DNA from: Microcaldota archaeon
GTDB taxonomy: Archaea > Micrarchaeota > Micrarchaeia > Micrarchaeales > CABMGC01
Reading direction: 5' to 3'
Length of the DNA stretch: 64,000 nt
Assembly: GCA_027365175.1 (NCBI GenBank)
Contig: DAHXNY010000003.1
Location: forward strand, 1 to 64,000
Below are positions 10,103 through 19,276 of the stretch, piece by piece. The translations under genes were made by a program, and so were the position numbers. Position 1 is the stretch's first letter. The number at the start of each line of letters is the position of its first letter. The notes below the pieces were generated by a model. The model made no database searches. It saw only the letters and a program-made list of their open reading frames with translations, and was not told the DNA's origin.

Positions 10103-11272
10103 ATGCCGGACGAGGTTAATGAGCTTTACAGCAGGAACAGCATAAAGCTCGAATATCCGAAGAGTATCACACGTGGTTCTTCTGTGATGGAGCGCGCTGC
10201 CGAGATTGAGAAGCAGCTCGATTCAAGGTTTGATGTCATAGTCTCTGATACCGAGGTGAAGAATACAGGTAAATTCGTAAAGGTGTTCTCTGCCGATGAG
10301 CTTCCCGATGACATAATTGGAAGGAAGATCACGGATGGGAGCGAAGACAAAATATCCGCCTACATAAATGCGAATTCCATGCGCATAATAAACATAGACA
10401 TACCAGACAATGAAAACGCCAAGATAGGGATCATGGCGATAAATTCCGGACACATGCCCTTCCAGGTGCTTGTCAGGTGCGGAGCTGGGTCCAAGCTGAA
10501 CCTCTTTGAATACTACTGCTCTGCAAAGCAGGACAGCTATTTTGTGGCACCGCTCCATGAATTCAGCATAGCAAGCAATGCGCATGCGGAGTTCAGCCTT
10601 GTGAACAACAAGGCGAGCGGCTCCTGCATGATGGGTTTTGCAAAGGCAGAGGTCTACGGGGGAGCGGAGCTGAAGGCGAACTTCGTCTATAGCGGTTCAT
10701 CGGTTACAAAGATGAAGTGCGAATTCTATGCCAATGAAGAAGGAGGCAGGATAGATGCCAAGGAGATAGTTGTAGGTGCAGCGGACCAGAAATTTGATAT
10801 TAATACATTCATTACAAATGCCAGGCCGAATACATATGCAAGGCTTGAGAGCGGAGCGGTGCTCGACGGCAGCTCGCTGTGCATGCTGAAGGGCTATGCG
10901 AAGGTGGAGAAGTTTGCAAAGGGGGCAATTTCAAGAATAGAAGAGCATGGGATACTGCTGAGCGAAGCCGCGCATATAGATGCGCTGCCGGATATGGCAA
11001 TAGACTACAGCGACGGCGTATCGGCAACGCACTCTGCTGCAACAGCCCCCATAGACAGGGATGCCCTGTTCTACATAATGTCCAGGGGGATAGACAGCGT
11101 TGAAAGCAGGAGGCTCTTCGTAGGAGCATTCATGTCTAAATACCTTTCAGGCATAACAAATCCATTGGCAAGGGAGCTTGCTACATCGCTGCTGCTTGAG
11201 AAGGCTGAGAGCGGATCTTTCGGAGAGATTCCAGGAATAAGCATGAAGAACGTATGGAACGCGAATTGGTGA
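10103..11272 (+). CDS. sufD: SufB/SufD family Fe-S assembly protein SufD
   Basis: SufBD core (SHxA..TAPID.DALFYIMSRGI), operon position; start uncertain, see findings. Confidence 0.88.
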   Translation: MPDEVNELYSRNSIKLEYPKSITRGSSVMERAAEIEKQLDSRFDVIVSDTEVKNTGKFVKVFSADELPDDIIGRKITDGSEDKISAYINANSMRIINIDIPDNENAKIGIMAINSGHMPFQVLVRCGAGSKLNLFEYYCSAKQDSYFVAPLHEFSIASNAHAEFSLVNNKASGSCMMGFAKAEVYGGAELKANFVYSGSSVTKMKCEFYANEEGGRIDAKEIVVGAADQKFDINTFITNARPNTYARLESGAVLDGSSLCMLKGYAKVEKFAKGAISRIEEHGILLSEAAHIDALPDMAIDYSDGVSATHSAATAPIDRDALFYIMSRGIDSVESRRLFVGAFMSKYLSGITNPLARELATSLLLEKAESGSFGEIPGISMKNVWNANW

Positions 11273-11276
11273 GAGT

Positions 11277-12008
11277 ATGAGACTTGAGATAAAAGATGTT
11301 TGTATAGAGATTGGCGGCAAGAAGGTAGTCAACGGCACGGATTTGAATGTCAATAGCGGAGAGCTGCACGTGCTGATGGGGCCCAATGGCTGCGGGAAGT
11401 CCAGCCTTGCGAAGGGCGTAATGGGGCATCCTGATTACAGGATAAAGAGCGGAAAGGTCCTTGTTGATGGGAAGGAGATAAATGAACTGCCTGCGAATGA
11501 ACGTGCGAAGTTAGGGCTCTTCCTGCAGTTCCAGGAGCCTGTAGAGATAGAGGGGCTTGGAATACTCAACTTCCTGAATGCCGCAAGGAACTCAATGAAG
11601 AGGGATACGAAGAGCGTTCGCGAGTTCATGAACGAGGTTAAGGAACGCTCGTCCGGGCTGAAGCTAAAGGAGGAGCTTGTGGGCAGATCTCTCAACACCG
11701 GCTTCTCTGGAGGGGAGAAGAAGAAGGTGGAGATATTGCAGATGCAGATACTCAAGCCAGGGATAGCGATACTTGACGAGCCTGACTCCGGCCTTGACAT
11801 CGATGCTGTGAAGATTGTTGCGGAGAACATAAGCAAGTTCATGAAGGAGACAGGCGCAGGAATTATCCTGATAACGCACTACAGCAGGATACTGCAGTAC
11901 CTCGAACCGGACCAGATACATATAATGAAGGACGGAAAGGTAATAATGGAGGGAGGAAAGGAGCTTGTGCAGAAGATAGAGAAGGAAGGGTACGAGAATG
12001 GTGTGTAA
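11277..12008 (+). CDS. sufC: Fe-S assembly ATPase SufC
   Basis: Walker A GPNGCGKSS, signature FSGGEKKKVEILQM, LDEPDSGLDID. Confidence 0.96.
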   Translation: MRLEIKDVCIEIGGKKVVNGTDLNVNSGELHVLMGPNGCGKSSLAKGVMGHPDYRIKSGKVLVDGKEINELPANERAKLGLFLQFQEPVEIEGLGILNFLNAARNSMKRDTKSVREFMNEVKERSSGLKLKEELVGRSLNTGFSGGEKKKVEILQMQILKPGIAILDEPDSGLDIDAVKIVAENISKFMKETGAGIILITHYSRILQYLEPDQIHIMKDGKVIMEGGKELVQKIEKEGYENGV

Positions 12009-13247
12009 ATGCTCGATTCTAACAAGATAATAGGGGATTTTCCGATACTCTCACGGGAAAGAGACGGCAAGAGATTCGTCTATCTGGACAGTGCTTCCAC
12101 ATCGCAGAAGCCGCAGCAGGTAATAGACAAGATAGACGAATACTACACCGAGTACAACTCCAATATACACCGTGGAATCTATAGGATATCGGTAAGGGCC
12201 ACGGATGAATACATACGCTCCAAGGAGCTTGCCGCGAAGCTGATAAACGCAGACTCTTACAGGAGCATAGTCTATACCAGGAACACGACAGAATCGATAA
12301 ATCTTCTTGCGCTCTCATGGGCGGGAAGGAAGCTCAGAGGCGGAGACGGAATACTGCTCACGGAGATGGAGCACCACAGCAATATAGTGCCATGGCAGAT
12401 GCTTAAGGATAGGAAGAATACAGTAATTGATTACATAGCCCTTGATGAGAAGAAAAGGCTCATAGACATGGAGGATTTTGAGATGAAGCTTGAGGCGAAG
12501 CCCAAGATAGTCTCTTTCACCGCTGCGTCCAACGTGCTTGGGACTATAACCGAGATGGAGAAGATGACCAAGATGGCGCATGACGCAGGGGCCCTGGTGA
12601 TAATAGACGGGGCGCAGGCAGTGCCGCACATGCCAATTGACGTGAAGAGGATAGACTGCGACTTCATGGCCTTCTCAAGCCACAAGATGCTCGGCCCTGC
12701 AGGAATAGGGGTCCTTTACGGCAAAGAGGAGCTTCTTGAAGAGATGGAGCCGCTTCTGGGAGGAGGGGACATGATAAAGAGCGTTGATTTTGACTCTTGC
12801 ACATATAATGAGCTCCCGTGGAAGTTCGAATCTGGAACCTCAAACATAGAGGGAGGGATAGGGTTCGGAGCTGCGATAGAGTACCTTAACGGGATGGGCA
12901 TGCAGAATGTAAGGGAGCATGAGAAGGAGCTGACAGCATATGCGATAAAGAGGCTCAGGGAGGTCGGAGTCATGGTTTACGGCCCTCTTGATGACCAGAT
13001 AGACAGAAGAGGCGGAGCGGTATCGTTCAAGGTGAGCGGTGCGCACCCTCATGATGTCGCACAGATATTCGACAGTGAGAACATAGCCATAAGGGCAGGG
13101 CACCATTGTGCAATGCCTCTCGTGAACCAGGTGCTTAACGAGGATTCTGTTTCAAGGATGAGCTTCTACATCTACAATAAGAGAGAGGATGTTGATGCTG
13201 CGATAGATGCGCTGGCAAAGGTCAAGAAGGTCCTGAAGATACATTAG
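12009..13247 (+). CDS. sufS: cysteine desulfurase SufS
   Basis: class V aminotransferase; AFSSHKMLGPAGIGVLYG PLP-Lys motif, RAGHHCAMPL. Confidence 0.95.
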   Translation: MLDSNKIIGDFPILSRERDGKRFVYLDSASTSQKPQQVIDKIDEYYTEYNSNIHRGIYRISVRATDEYIRSKELAAKLINADSYRSIVYTRNTTESINLLALSWAGRKLRGGDGILLTEMEHHSNIVPWQMLKDRKNTVIDYIALDEKKRLIDMEDFEMKLEAKPKIVSFTAASNVLGTITEMEKMTKMAHDAGALVIIDGAQAVPHMPIDVKRIDCDFMAFSSHKMLGPAGIGVLYGKEELLEEMEPLLGGGDMIKSVDFDSCTYNELPWKFESGTSNIEGGIGFGAAIEYLNGMGMQNVREHEKELTAYAIKRLREVGVMVYGPLDDQIDRRGGAVSFKVSGAHPHDVAQIFDSENIAIRAGHHCAMPLVNQVLNEDSVSRMSFYIYNKREDVDAAIDALAKVKKVLKIH

Positions 13248-13915
13248 CCTTTCTTCTTCAGCGCAAGTGCGACGATATCCTCGAAAAAGATGTGGGCCTT
13301 TTCCGAATCCGCAATTCTGAAGCCATTCGCGTCTATGAAATCATGCAGAGCCTTGCTGTCTGCCAGTGAGCTCTCGACCGTTATTATTGTGCCGTTAGTC
13401 TTGAGATGCTCTGCAGCCTGCCCTATGAAGAGCTTTGTCAATTCTATGCCTGTGGGTCCGCCGCTCCACCAATTCTTTCCCGATCTTACTTCATCGTCGT
13501 CCGGCAGATAAGGAGGATTGAATATTATTATGTCGAAATCTCCTTCTATGCTGTCGAAAAGATTGCTCTTGATGAATTCGCATTTATCTTCCACGGAGTT
13601 TAATCCTGCGTTCTCCCTTGCACATTCAAGGGCTTCTTCCGATATGTCTGACATTATGACGTGAGAGCTTCGTTTATCCATAGCAGCTATTATCCCCAGA
13701 GCTCCTGTTCCGGTGCCTATTTCCACTACGGTTAGCTCCTCGCCCTGCATATTCCTCAGAAGCATCTCTGCGGCAAGAAGAGTATCTTCTGCAGGCGCGT
13801 ATACACCGGTTCCTGCCTCTATCTTAGCTCCTTTTACTTCATGCATCGGTTGCACCTTCTCTTGCAGGAAAAGCATTTCATTTGGCAGCTGCTTTTTCAG
13901 CCGCAGGGACCTCAA
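13244..13915 (-). CDS. HemK/PrmC-like N5-glutamine methyltransferase
   Basis: VVEIGTGTGALGI and FNPPYLPDDDEV (NPPY). Confidence 0.88.
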   Translation of the reverse strand: MRSLRLKKQLPNEMLFLQEKVQPMHEVKGAKIEAGTGVYAPAEDTLLAAEMLLRNMQGEELTVVEIGTGTGALGIIAAMDKRSSHVIMSDISEEALECARENAGLNSVEDKCEFIKSNLFDSIEGDFDIIIFNPPYLPDDDEVRSGKNWWSGGPTGIELTKLFIGQAAEHLKTNGTIITVESSLADSKALHDFIDANGFRIADSEKAHIFFEDIVALALKKKG

Positions 13916-15164
13916 GTATCGGCTTGTATGAGATGAATACTCCTGCTGTGAATATCAAATTCGTTAGCAGTATTACCATGAAGATGGAATCCGTGAAACC
14001 TTGCACATATACTCCTGAAGTAAGTATGTATATGGCAATTAGGGCTGGTGACAGGCCTCTTGCAATATTGAAGTATGCCACGCCGCGTTCTATCTTCTGG
14101 GTCTCAGGATCTTTGGAGAATACTTTAGAGAGCACAGGCATGGCTATTATCCTTGCAAGGATTACAAGCGCGGTTACTGCGATGCCCAGCCCTATTATGT
14201 TGAATGTCACATGTGAGAGGTTGAACAGCAGGCCTATATAGACAAAGAAGAAGGTGCTTACGAAGAAGACTATCTCACGCTGATACTCCCTCGTATGGTC
14301 CACATAGTCATTGACAGAGAAGTACTTCTGGACAAAGGTCTCCTCCTCCCCCTCCTTGGCTTTGGTTATGGAGCCGATGTTGGCGAATATTATCCCGAAT
14401 ACGAATACTGCTATTGCGGTATTAAGTCCGAGTTGTGCAGAAATGCCATACGTTGCTATTACCATGGCTATCGTAAGCATCCAGCTGTAGTTCTTGCTGG
14501 CTTCCATGAATCTGTTAAGTATGTAGAGCCAGAATAAAGCTGAAACGACTCCCAGGGATGCTGCCCCCATTAGCTGGTAGAATATGGTAGGGCCGATGGC
14601 AACGGCTATTGCAGATTGAGCGTTTGGAATCACATATATGCTTATCAGCACCAATGGCACTACAAGCTGTAGTATATCGGAGAACACCCCTTCGTATACT
14701 ATGAAGGTGCGCAGGTTCTCAGGAGCTTTCATATTCTTCGCAAGCGTAGGCGCCGTTATTGAGCTTGGTCCCGATATGGCAAAGCTGAATATGAGTGCAA
14801 CTGGCCATGACCATCCCATTATATAGTATACAAATAAGCCTACTGCCGCCCCTATTATTATCTGCGTGAGCAGGATGAACTGGGTTGACGCCAATATGAC
14901 CTTGCTGAGGGTCTTTATTCGCATGTTCATCCCTATCTCAAAAAGGATGAACGCTATTGCTATTGCCGTTATGTATGGGTTCAGTTCGGTTATTATGCTG
15001 CTTGACCCTACATTTACAAGGTTAAATACGGGACCCATGAGCAGCCCTATTATCATTAAGGGAAGCACGCTGGTTATCTTTATCTTGTCAAAAAGCGCAT
15101 TTATGGCAAACCCTAAGAAGGATATGCCTGCTATGAATATGAACGCCAAGCCTATTGAAAACAT
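13878..15164 (-). CDS. cation:proton antiporter (CPA2/Kef-like)
   Basis: about 12 hydrophobic segments, FAISGPSSITAPTLAKNM. Confidence 0.87.
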   Translation of the reverse strand: MFSIGLAFIFIAGISFLGFAINALFDKIKITSVLPLMIIGLLMGPVFNLVNVGSSSIITELNPYITAIAIAFILFEIGMNMRIKTLSKVILASTQFILLTQIIIGAAVGLFVYYIMGWSWPVALIFSFAISGPSSITAPTLAKNMKAPENLRTFIVYEGVFSDILQLVVPLVLISIYVIPNAQSAIAVAIGPTIFYQLMGAASLGVVSALFWLYILNRFMEASKNYSWMLTIAMVIATYGISAQLGLNTAIAVFVFGIIFANIGSITKAKEGEEETFVQKYFSVNDYVDHTREYQREIVFFVSTFFFVYIGLLFNLSHVTFNIIGLGIAVTALVILARIIAMPVLSKVFSKDPETQKIERGVAYFNIARGLSPALIAIYILTSGVYVQGFTDSIFMVILLTNLIFTAGVFISYKPILEVPAAEKAAAK

Positions 15165-15312
15165 GATAATCGTGAGATTCTGTTATGGCTATATACCGAA
15201 CCTAACTAATAAATAGTTTATCTATCTTCCTTTCGTGGTTTGGCCTACTCCGGCATAACAGCAACGTTTTAATATCTTGACAGTACCATTTAGTACGAGT
15301 AAAGGTGCAGAT

Positions 15313-16077
15313 ATGTCTATTAGTAAGATTGGAATTGTGTTGAGCCTTGCAGTTTTTGCAATGGTTATGTTGCCATTCGTAGTCCATGCAGGTATTGTAA
15401 ATGGCGGGACGTCCACTACCAGCACGACAAGCATAGCATCTACTTCAACTGCTCCAAGCACTTCCACTTCAACAAGCACATCTACTTCCACTTCGTCAAC
15501 TTCTTCAAGCACTTCCACTTCAACAAGCACATCTACTTCCACTTCGTCAACTTCTTCAAGCACTTCCACTTCAACAAGCACGTCCACTTCCACTTCCATT
15601 TCAACGTCATCGACATCTTCTAGTACATCGACATCTTCATCCACGTCCCTTTCAACTACCGCACCTACAACAACAGTGCAGCAGTGCAACATAACTGAGA
15701 ACGACACTCAGCACCATGCATACGGATGGGGCTGGGGCTACTGGAATAGCAGTGCATCATATAACAATAACGACGCAGGCAATTACTCAGTATGGAATGG
15801 CGCATGGAAGGGCTTCATGGGCAATGACTTCACATTGTTCGGTCCTTCAATAGGGTATATGTATTACAATAACAACTTCAATGGCTTCCCGTGGAACCAG
15901 AATCATAATGGCTCTGGAAAAGACCACAATAACTGCGACAGTAACGGAGATTCTCATGGCGATGTGGAAGCAAGCAGCCATAGCAAGCATTGGAACGGAA
16001 CTGGAGGCAACGGAGATGATCAAAATAACAACAGTGGCTGCTGCGGAGGAAATAAGTCAAACGGACAGGACAATTAA
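15313..16077 (+). CDS. secreted Ser/Thr-repeat (mucin-like) protein with Asn/Gly-rich C-terminus
   Basis: signal peptide MSISKIGIVLSLAVFAMVMLPFVVHA, STST tract, many N-x-S/T sites. Confidence 0.75.
   Translation: MSISKIGIVLSLAVFAMVMLPFVVHAGIVNGGTSTTSTTSIASTSTAPSTSTSTSTSTSTSSTSSSTSTSTSTSTSTSSTSSSTSTSTSTSTSTSISTSSTSSSTSTSSSTSLSTTAPTTTVQQCNITENDTQHHAYGWGWGYWNSSASYNNNDAGNYSVWNGAWKGFMGNDFTLFGPSIGYMYYNNNFNGFPWNQNHNGSGKDHNNCDSNGDSHGDVEASSHSKHWNGTGGNGDDQNNNSGCCGGNKSNGQDN
15455..15590 (+). repeat. 51-bp tandem repeat (about 2.7 copies) in Ser/Thr-rich protein gene
   Basis: caagcacttccacttcaacaagcac... begins at 15455, 15506 and 15557. Confidence 0.92.
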
Positions 16078-16091
16078 GATAAGCATATCCT

Positions 16092-16125
16092 AATAGCAGT
16101 TATTGCTGCTATTTACTTTTTCTTT
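16092..16125 (+). terminator. hairpin plus T-rich tail downstream of Ser/Thr-repeat gene
   Basis: AATAGCAG-TTATTG-CTGCTATT followed by ACTTTTTCTTTC. Confidence 0.55.
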
Positions 16126-16191
16126 CTATCCGCTCACAGTATTAGTAGTTGCAGGACAGATATAAACTGTGTAAAAGTAGCCTGTTTCTTT

Positions 16192-16989
16192 TCATTTGCC
16201 GTCTTTTGCGCCCCACCAGGCGATCTTCTCGAAGAAGCCTCTTCTCTTGGTCTTTCCAGCACTGTTATCCGTGTCGCCTGCCTTAAGGCCGTAGACTCTT
16301 GCAATCTGGTCTATAGCAGCAGCGAATGGCGAGCCCCTGTCTATCAGGTAGACAGGCTTTTGCTTTGACAGGCTTTCAGGGACTATCTTGTCCTCAGGTA
16401 TAGAGACGAATGCAACATCGCCGAACATCTTTTCGGTATCCTCCTTGCTCATTTCAAATTTGCTGTACCCGGATCTGTTAATGACAAGCCTGCGCGATAC
16501 CTTGAGCTTCTCGCAGTAGGCCGCAAGCTTTGCGCTGCTTGCGATTGATGGAGAGTCTGGAGTAGAGACTATTATCACATCGTTAAGGTATCTTGCTATT
16601 GCGCTTGGGAACATTCCTGGCTTGGTATCCAGTATTATGAAATCGTAAGGCTGCTTTACAAGCTGCGAGTAGAACTTTACAAGCTGTTCTGGCTTGAAGG
16701 TCATCGATTCATCAGCGGGAGAGCCGAGTATTATCGCAAGGTCTATGTTCTGATATACGAAAAGCGAGTTCTCTATCTCTGCCTTTCCTGTTACTATCTC
16801 CTTGAAGCCGTTGCCGACTCCCTGGATTCCCAGATGCTCCATTATGCTAAATGAGTCAACGTCGGTGTCAACGAGCAGAACCTTATAATCCTGATATATC
16901 AGTGCGGATGCGAGGTTTATCGCAACTGTAGTCTTCCCAACTCCACCTTTCTGCGATGCTACCATTATCACGAATGGTTTCTTATCCAT
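16192..16989 (-). CDS. ParA/MinD family ATPase
   Basis: deviant Walker A ASQKGGVGKTTVAINLA. Confidence 0.92.
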   Translation of the reverse strand: MDKKPFVIMVASQKGGVGKTTVAINLASALIYQDYKVLLVDTDVDSFSIMEHLGIQGVGNGFKEIVTGKAEIENSLFVYQNIDLAIILGSPADESMTFKPEQLVKFYSQLVKQPYDFIILDTKPGMFPSAIARYLNDVIIVSTPDSPSIASSAKLAAYCEKLKVSRRLVINRSGYSKFEMSKEDTEKMFGDVAFVSIPEDKIVPESLSKQKPVYLIDRGSPFAAAIDQIARVYGLKAGDTDNSAGKTKRRGFFEKIAWWGAKDGK

Positions 16990-17095
16990 ATAACCAGTAT
17001 TAAATTTCTGAGAAACATTATAAACATATGCGTATGTTTTCAGACGAAGGATAACAAATAATAATCTGCGCCAGTATTGTAAATCCGATGGTTAC

Positions 17096-17629
17096 ATGAA
17101 GATAGTAGTGGCTTCTGCGAACACGGTAAAGGTATCTGCCGTCAGGGAGGCTCTTGGCGAGTATCCTGTGTTGAAAGAGGCCGATGTGGAAGGAATTGCC
17201 GTGGATACAGGGGTTTCAGAGCAGCCCAAATCATTGGAAGAGACGGTGCAGGGAGCTGTGAATAGGGCTGAAGCGGCATTCAAGGATTGCGATTACAGCA
17301 TAGGGATAGAGTCAGGGCTCATGAAGGTGCCGCATACGAAGAGCGGGAGCATGGACTTCTGCGCGTGCTCAGTATATGACGGGAAGAATCATAGCCTTGG
17401 ACTTTCATGTGCATTTGAGTTTCCTAAGAAGGTAACAGATATGATAAATGAGCTTGGAATAACTGCAAACGATGCCTTTTACAAGGCAGGCCTTACCGGC
17501 AATAAGAAGCTGGGATCTGCCGAGGGTGCGATAGGCCTGTTGACAAAGGGCAGAGTCACCAGGAAGGATTATACGAAGCAGGCGGTGCATATGGCCCTTG
17601 TACATCTGGAGAACAAGGAGCTCTACTGA
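17096..17629 (+). CDS. inosine/xanthosine triphosphatase (YjjX/NTPase family)
   Basis: VVASANTVKVSAVREAL...SIGIESGL...SAEGAIGLLTKGRVTR. Confidence 0.88.
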   Translation: MKIVVASANTVKVSAVREALGEYPVLKEADVEGIAVDTGVSEQPKSLEETVQGAVNRAEAAFKDCDYSIGIESGLMKVPHTKSGSMDFCACSVYDGKNHSLGLSCAFEFPKKVTDMINELGITANDAFYKAGLTGNKKLGSAEGAIGLLTKGRVTRKDYTKQAVHMALVHLENKELY

Positions 17630-17680
17630 GTGCATCGCATTTATTAAGCAGTTTGGATCGTATTATCTTGCGTGCTTATC

Positions 17681-18304
17681 ATGAAGGTATTTTTAGTAAG
17701 GCATGGCCACAGCAGGCTGAATGGAAAGGGAATACACCAGCCACCGGATACCAAGCTCTCTGAGACAGGCATTAAACAGGCAGAGGCAATAGCTGAGAGG
17801 TTTGTTGGCGTAAAAGTAGACATAGTACTCTCAAGCAAATATGAGCGTGCGGCGCATACTGCAAGGATAATATCAAAAAGGATAGACAGGCCAATCGTTT
17901 ATACAAACCTTCTGAACGAATTCAAGAATCCTTCTGAAGTTGAGGGAAAGAAGAATGATTCTGCTTACTGCCTGAGGGTGAAGAAGGCGGTGATGGAGCA
18001 TGCATACGATCCCAGATGGCACTACTCTGATGAAGAGAACATATTTGACAGGATAGCCAGAGGCAAGAAGGTAGTCAGGTATATGGAGAGCAGGAAGGAG
18101 GAGCATGTGCTGGTGTGCACCCATAGCGGCCTTATAAGAATGATACTCGCAGTAGGACTTTTCGGAGACTCCCTTAATCCGGAGAGCTTCGATAAGGTGA
18201 TGAGGTTCATGCGCACCGAGAATACAGGCATCACGGAATGCGACGTACAGCCTGGAGACAGATGGCGGCTCATTACCTTCAATGACTTCGTCCATCTAAA
18301 ATGA
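17681..18304 (+). CDS. histidine phosphatase superfamily protein
   Basis: FLVRHGHSRLNGKG (RHG) and VCTHSGLIRMIL. Confidence 0.88.
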   Translation: MKVFLVRHGHSRLNGKGIHQPPDTKLSETGIKQAEAIAERFVGVKVDIVLSSKYERAAHTARIISKRIDRPIVYTNLLNEFKNPSEVEGKKNDSAYCLRVKKAVMEHAYDPRWHYSDEENIFDRIARGKKVVRYMESRKEEHVLVCTHSGLIRMILAVGLFGDSLNPESFDKVMRFMRTENTGITECDVQPGDRWRLITFNDFVHLK

Positions 18305-18342
18305 TTTTAATTGTTTCCGGTTAGAGTTATCCGGAGATTTGA

Positions 18343-18663
18343 TTGGTGGACCTGAATAGGGAGAAGCTTAAAAGCCTTGAAAAGGCGGAATTCTACAAGC
18401 GCATGCTTGACAGGCTTGCATATGTGTCGCTTTTTGCAGATGTATCAATAGCAGTAGCGACACTGGTGTCTTTGCAGGCGTACTCTTCGAATATAAGTTA
18501 TATTATAAGATGGCTGAATTATGGCCTTACGCTCATAGTGATAATGACAGTAGTGGTCTTTGTTATATTCGTCTTTGCTTCCAACTACCACAAACGCATA
18601 ATACGCCTTATACAGGGTACCGGACACTATGCAGTATCTTCCATGAAGATGAAGAGGAAGTAG
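18343..18663 (+). CDS. small membrane protein
   Basis: two hydrophobic segments; TTG or GTG start. Confidence 0.55.
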   Translation: MVDLNREKLKSLEKAEFYKRMLDRLAYVSLFADVSIAVATLVSLQAYSSNISYIIRWLNYGLTLIVIMTVVVFVIFVFASNYHKRIIRLIQGTGHYAVSSMKMKRK

Positions 18664-18667
18664 CGCT

Positions 18668-19276
18668 TTACTTCATGCCGAACTCCTTCTTTATCTTCCC
18701 GACTTTCGGCCTGATGACCAGCATGCAATAAGGCTGAAGAGGATTAAGCTTGTAATAGTCCTTGTGATAGTCCTCTGCAGGATAGAACTTCTCCAGCTTC
18801 CTCACCTCCGTCACTATCTTTTTCTCATGCTTCTTCTGCTCCTCCTTGATGCACCTGTCTATCACAGACTTCTGCCCTGCGTCACTGTAGAATATGGCAG
18901 ACCTGTACTGCGATCCCGAATCCGCACCCTGCTTGTCCTTTGATGTCGGATCGTGCATCTTGAAGAATATTTCCAGAATGGTGTCGAGCTTTGTCTTTGC
19001 CGTGTCATAAACTATCTTTGCAACCTCTATGTGGCCCGTATGTCCGTAGCATACCTGCTCGTATGTTGGGTTCTCGGTTGTGCCTCCGGCATATCCTACC
19101 GTTATGCTCTTTATCCCAGGAAACATCTTGAATACCGCTTCTGTGCACCAGAAGCAGCCCGCCCCAAGTACTATTGATTCATTGCCCGATGCCATCTTAT
19201 CCTTTAGAATATCCGCATCTTCCTTATTAAGAATGAGTGTTGCGCCTGCAGTCTTACTGCGGAGGTTCCTGGGCAT
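18668..19276 (-). CDS. msrA: peptide methionine sulfoxide reductase MsrA
   Basis: GAGCFWCTEAVF, YAGGTTENPTYEQV. Confidence 0.96.
   Translation of the reverse strand: MPRNLRSKTAGATLILNKEDADILKDKMASGNESIVLGAGCFWCTEAVFKMFPGIKSITVGYAGGTTENPTYEQVCYGHTGHIEVAKIVYDTAKTKLDTILEIFFKMHDPTSKDKQGADSGSQYRSAIFYSDAGQKSVIDRCIKEEQKKHEKKIVTEVRKLEKFYPAEDYHKDYYKLNPLQPYCMLVIRPKVGKIKKEFGMK

Noticed and set aside
15455-15590. Regular repeats considered as a CRISPR array
   Set aside because: 51-bp direct tandem units without spacers, in frame inside a coding sequence. No CRISPR array was seen in the window.
15222-15707. 161-aa minus-strand ORF rich in VEVDVLEEVDEV
   Set aside because: Antisense shadow of the Ser/Thr tandem repeats on the plus strand, which has a signal peptide and terminator.
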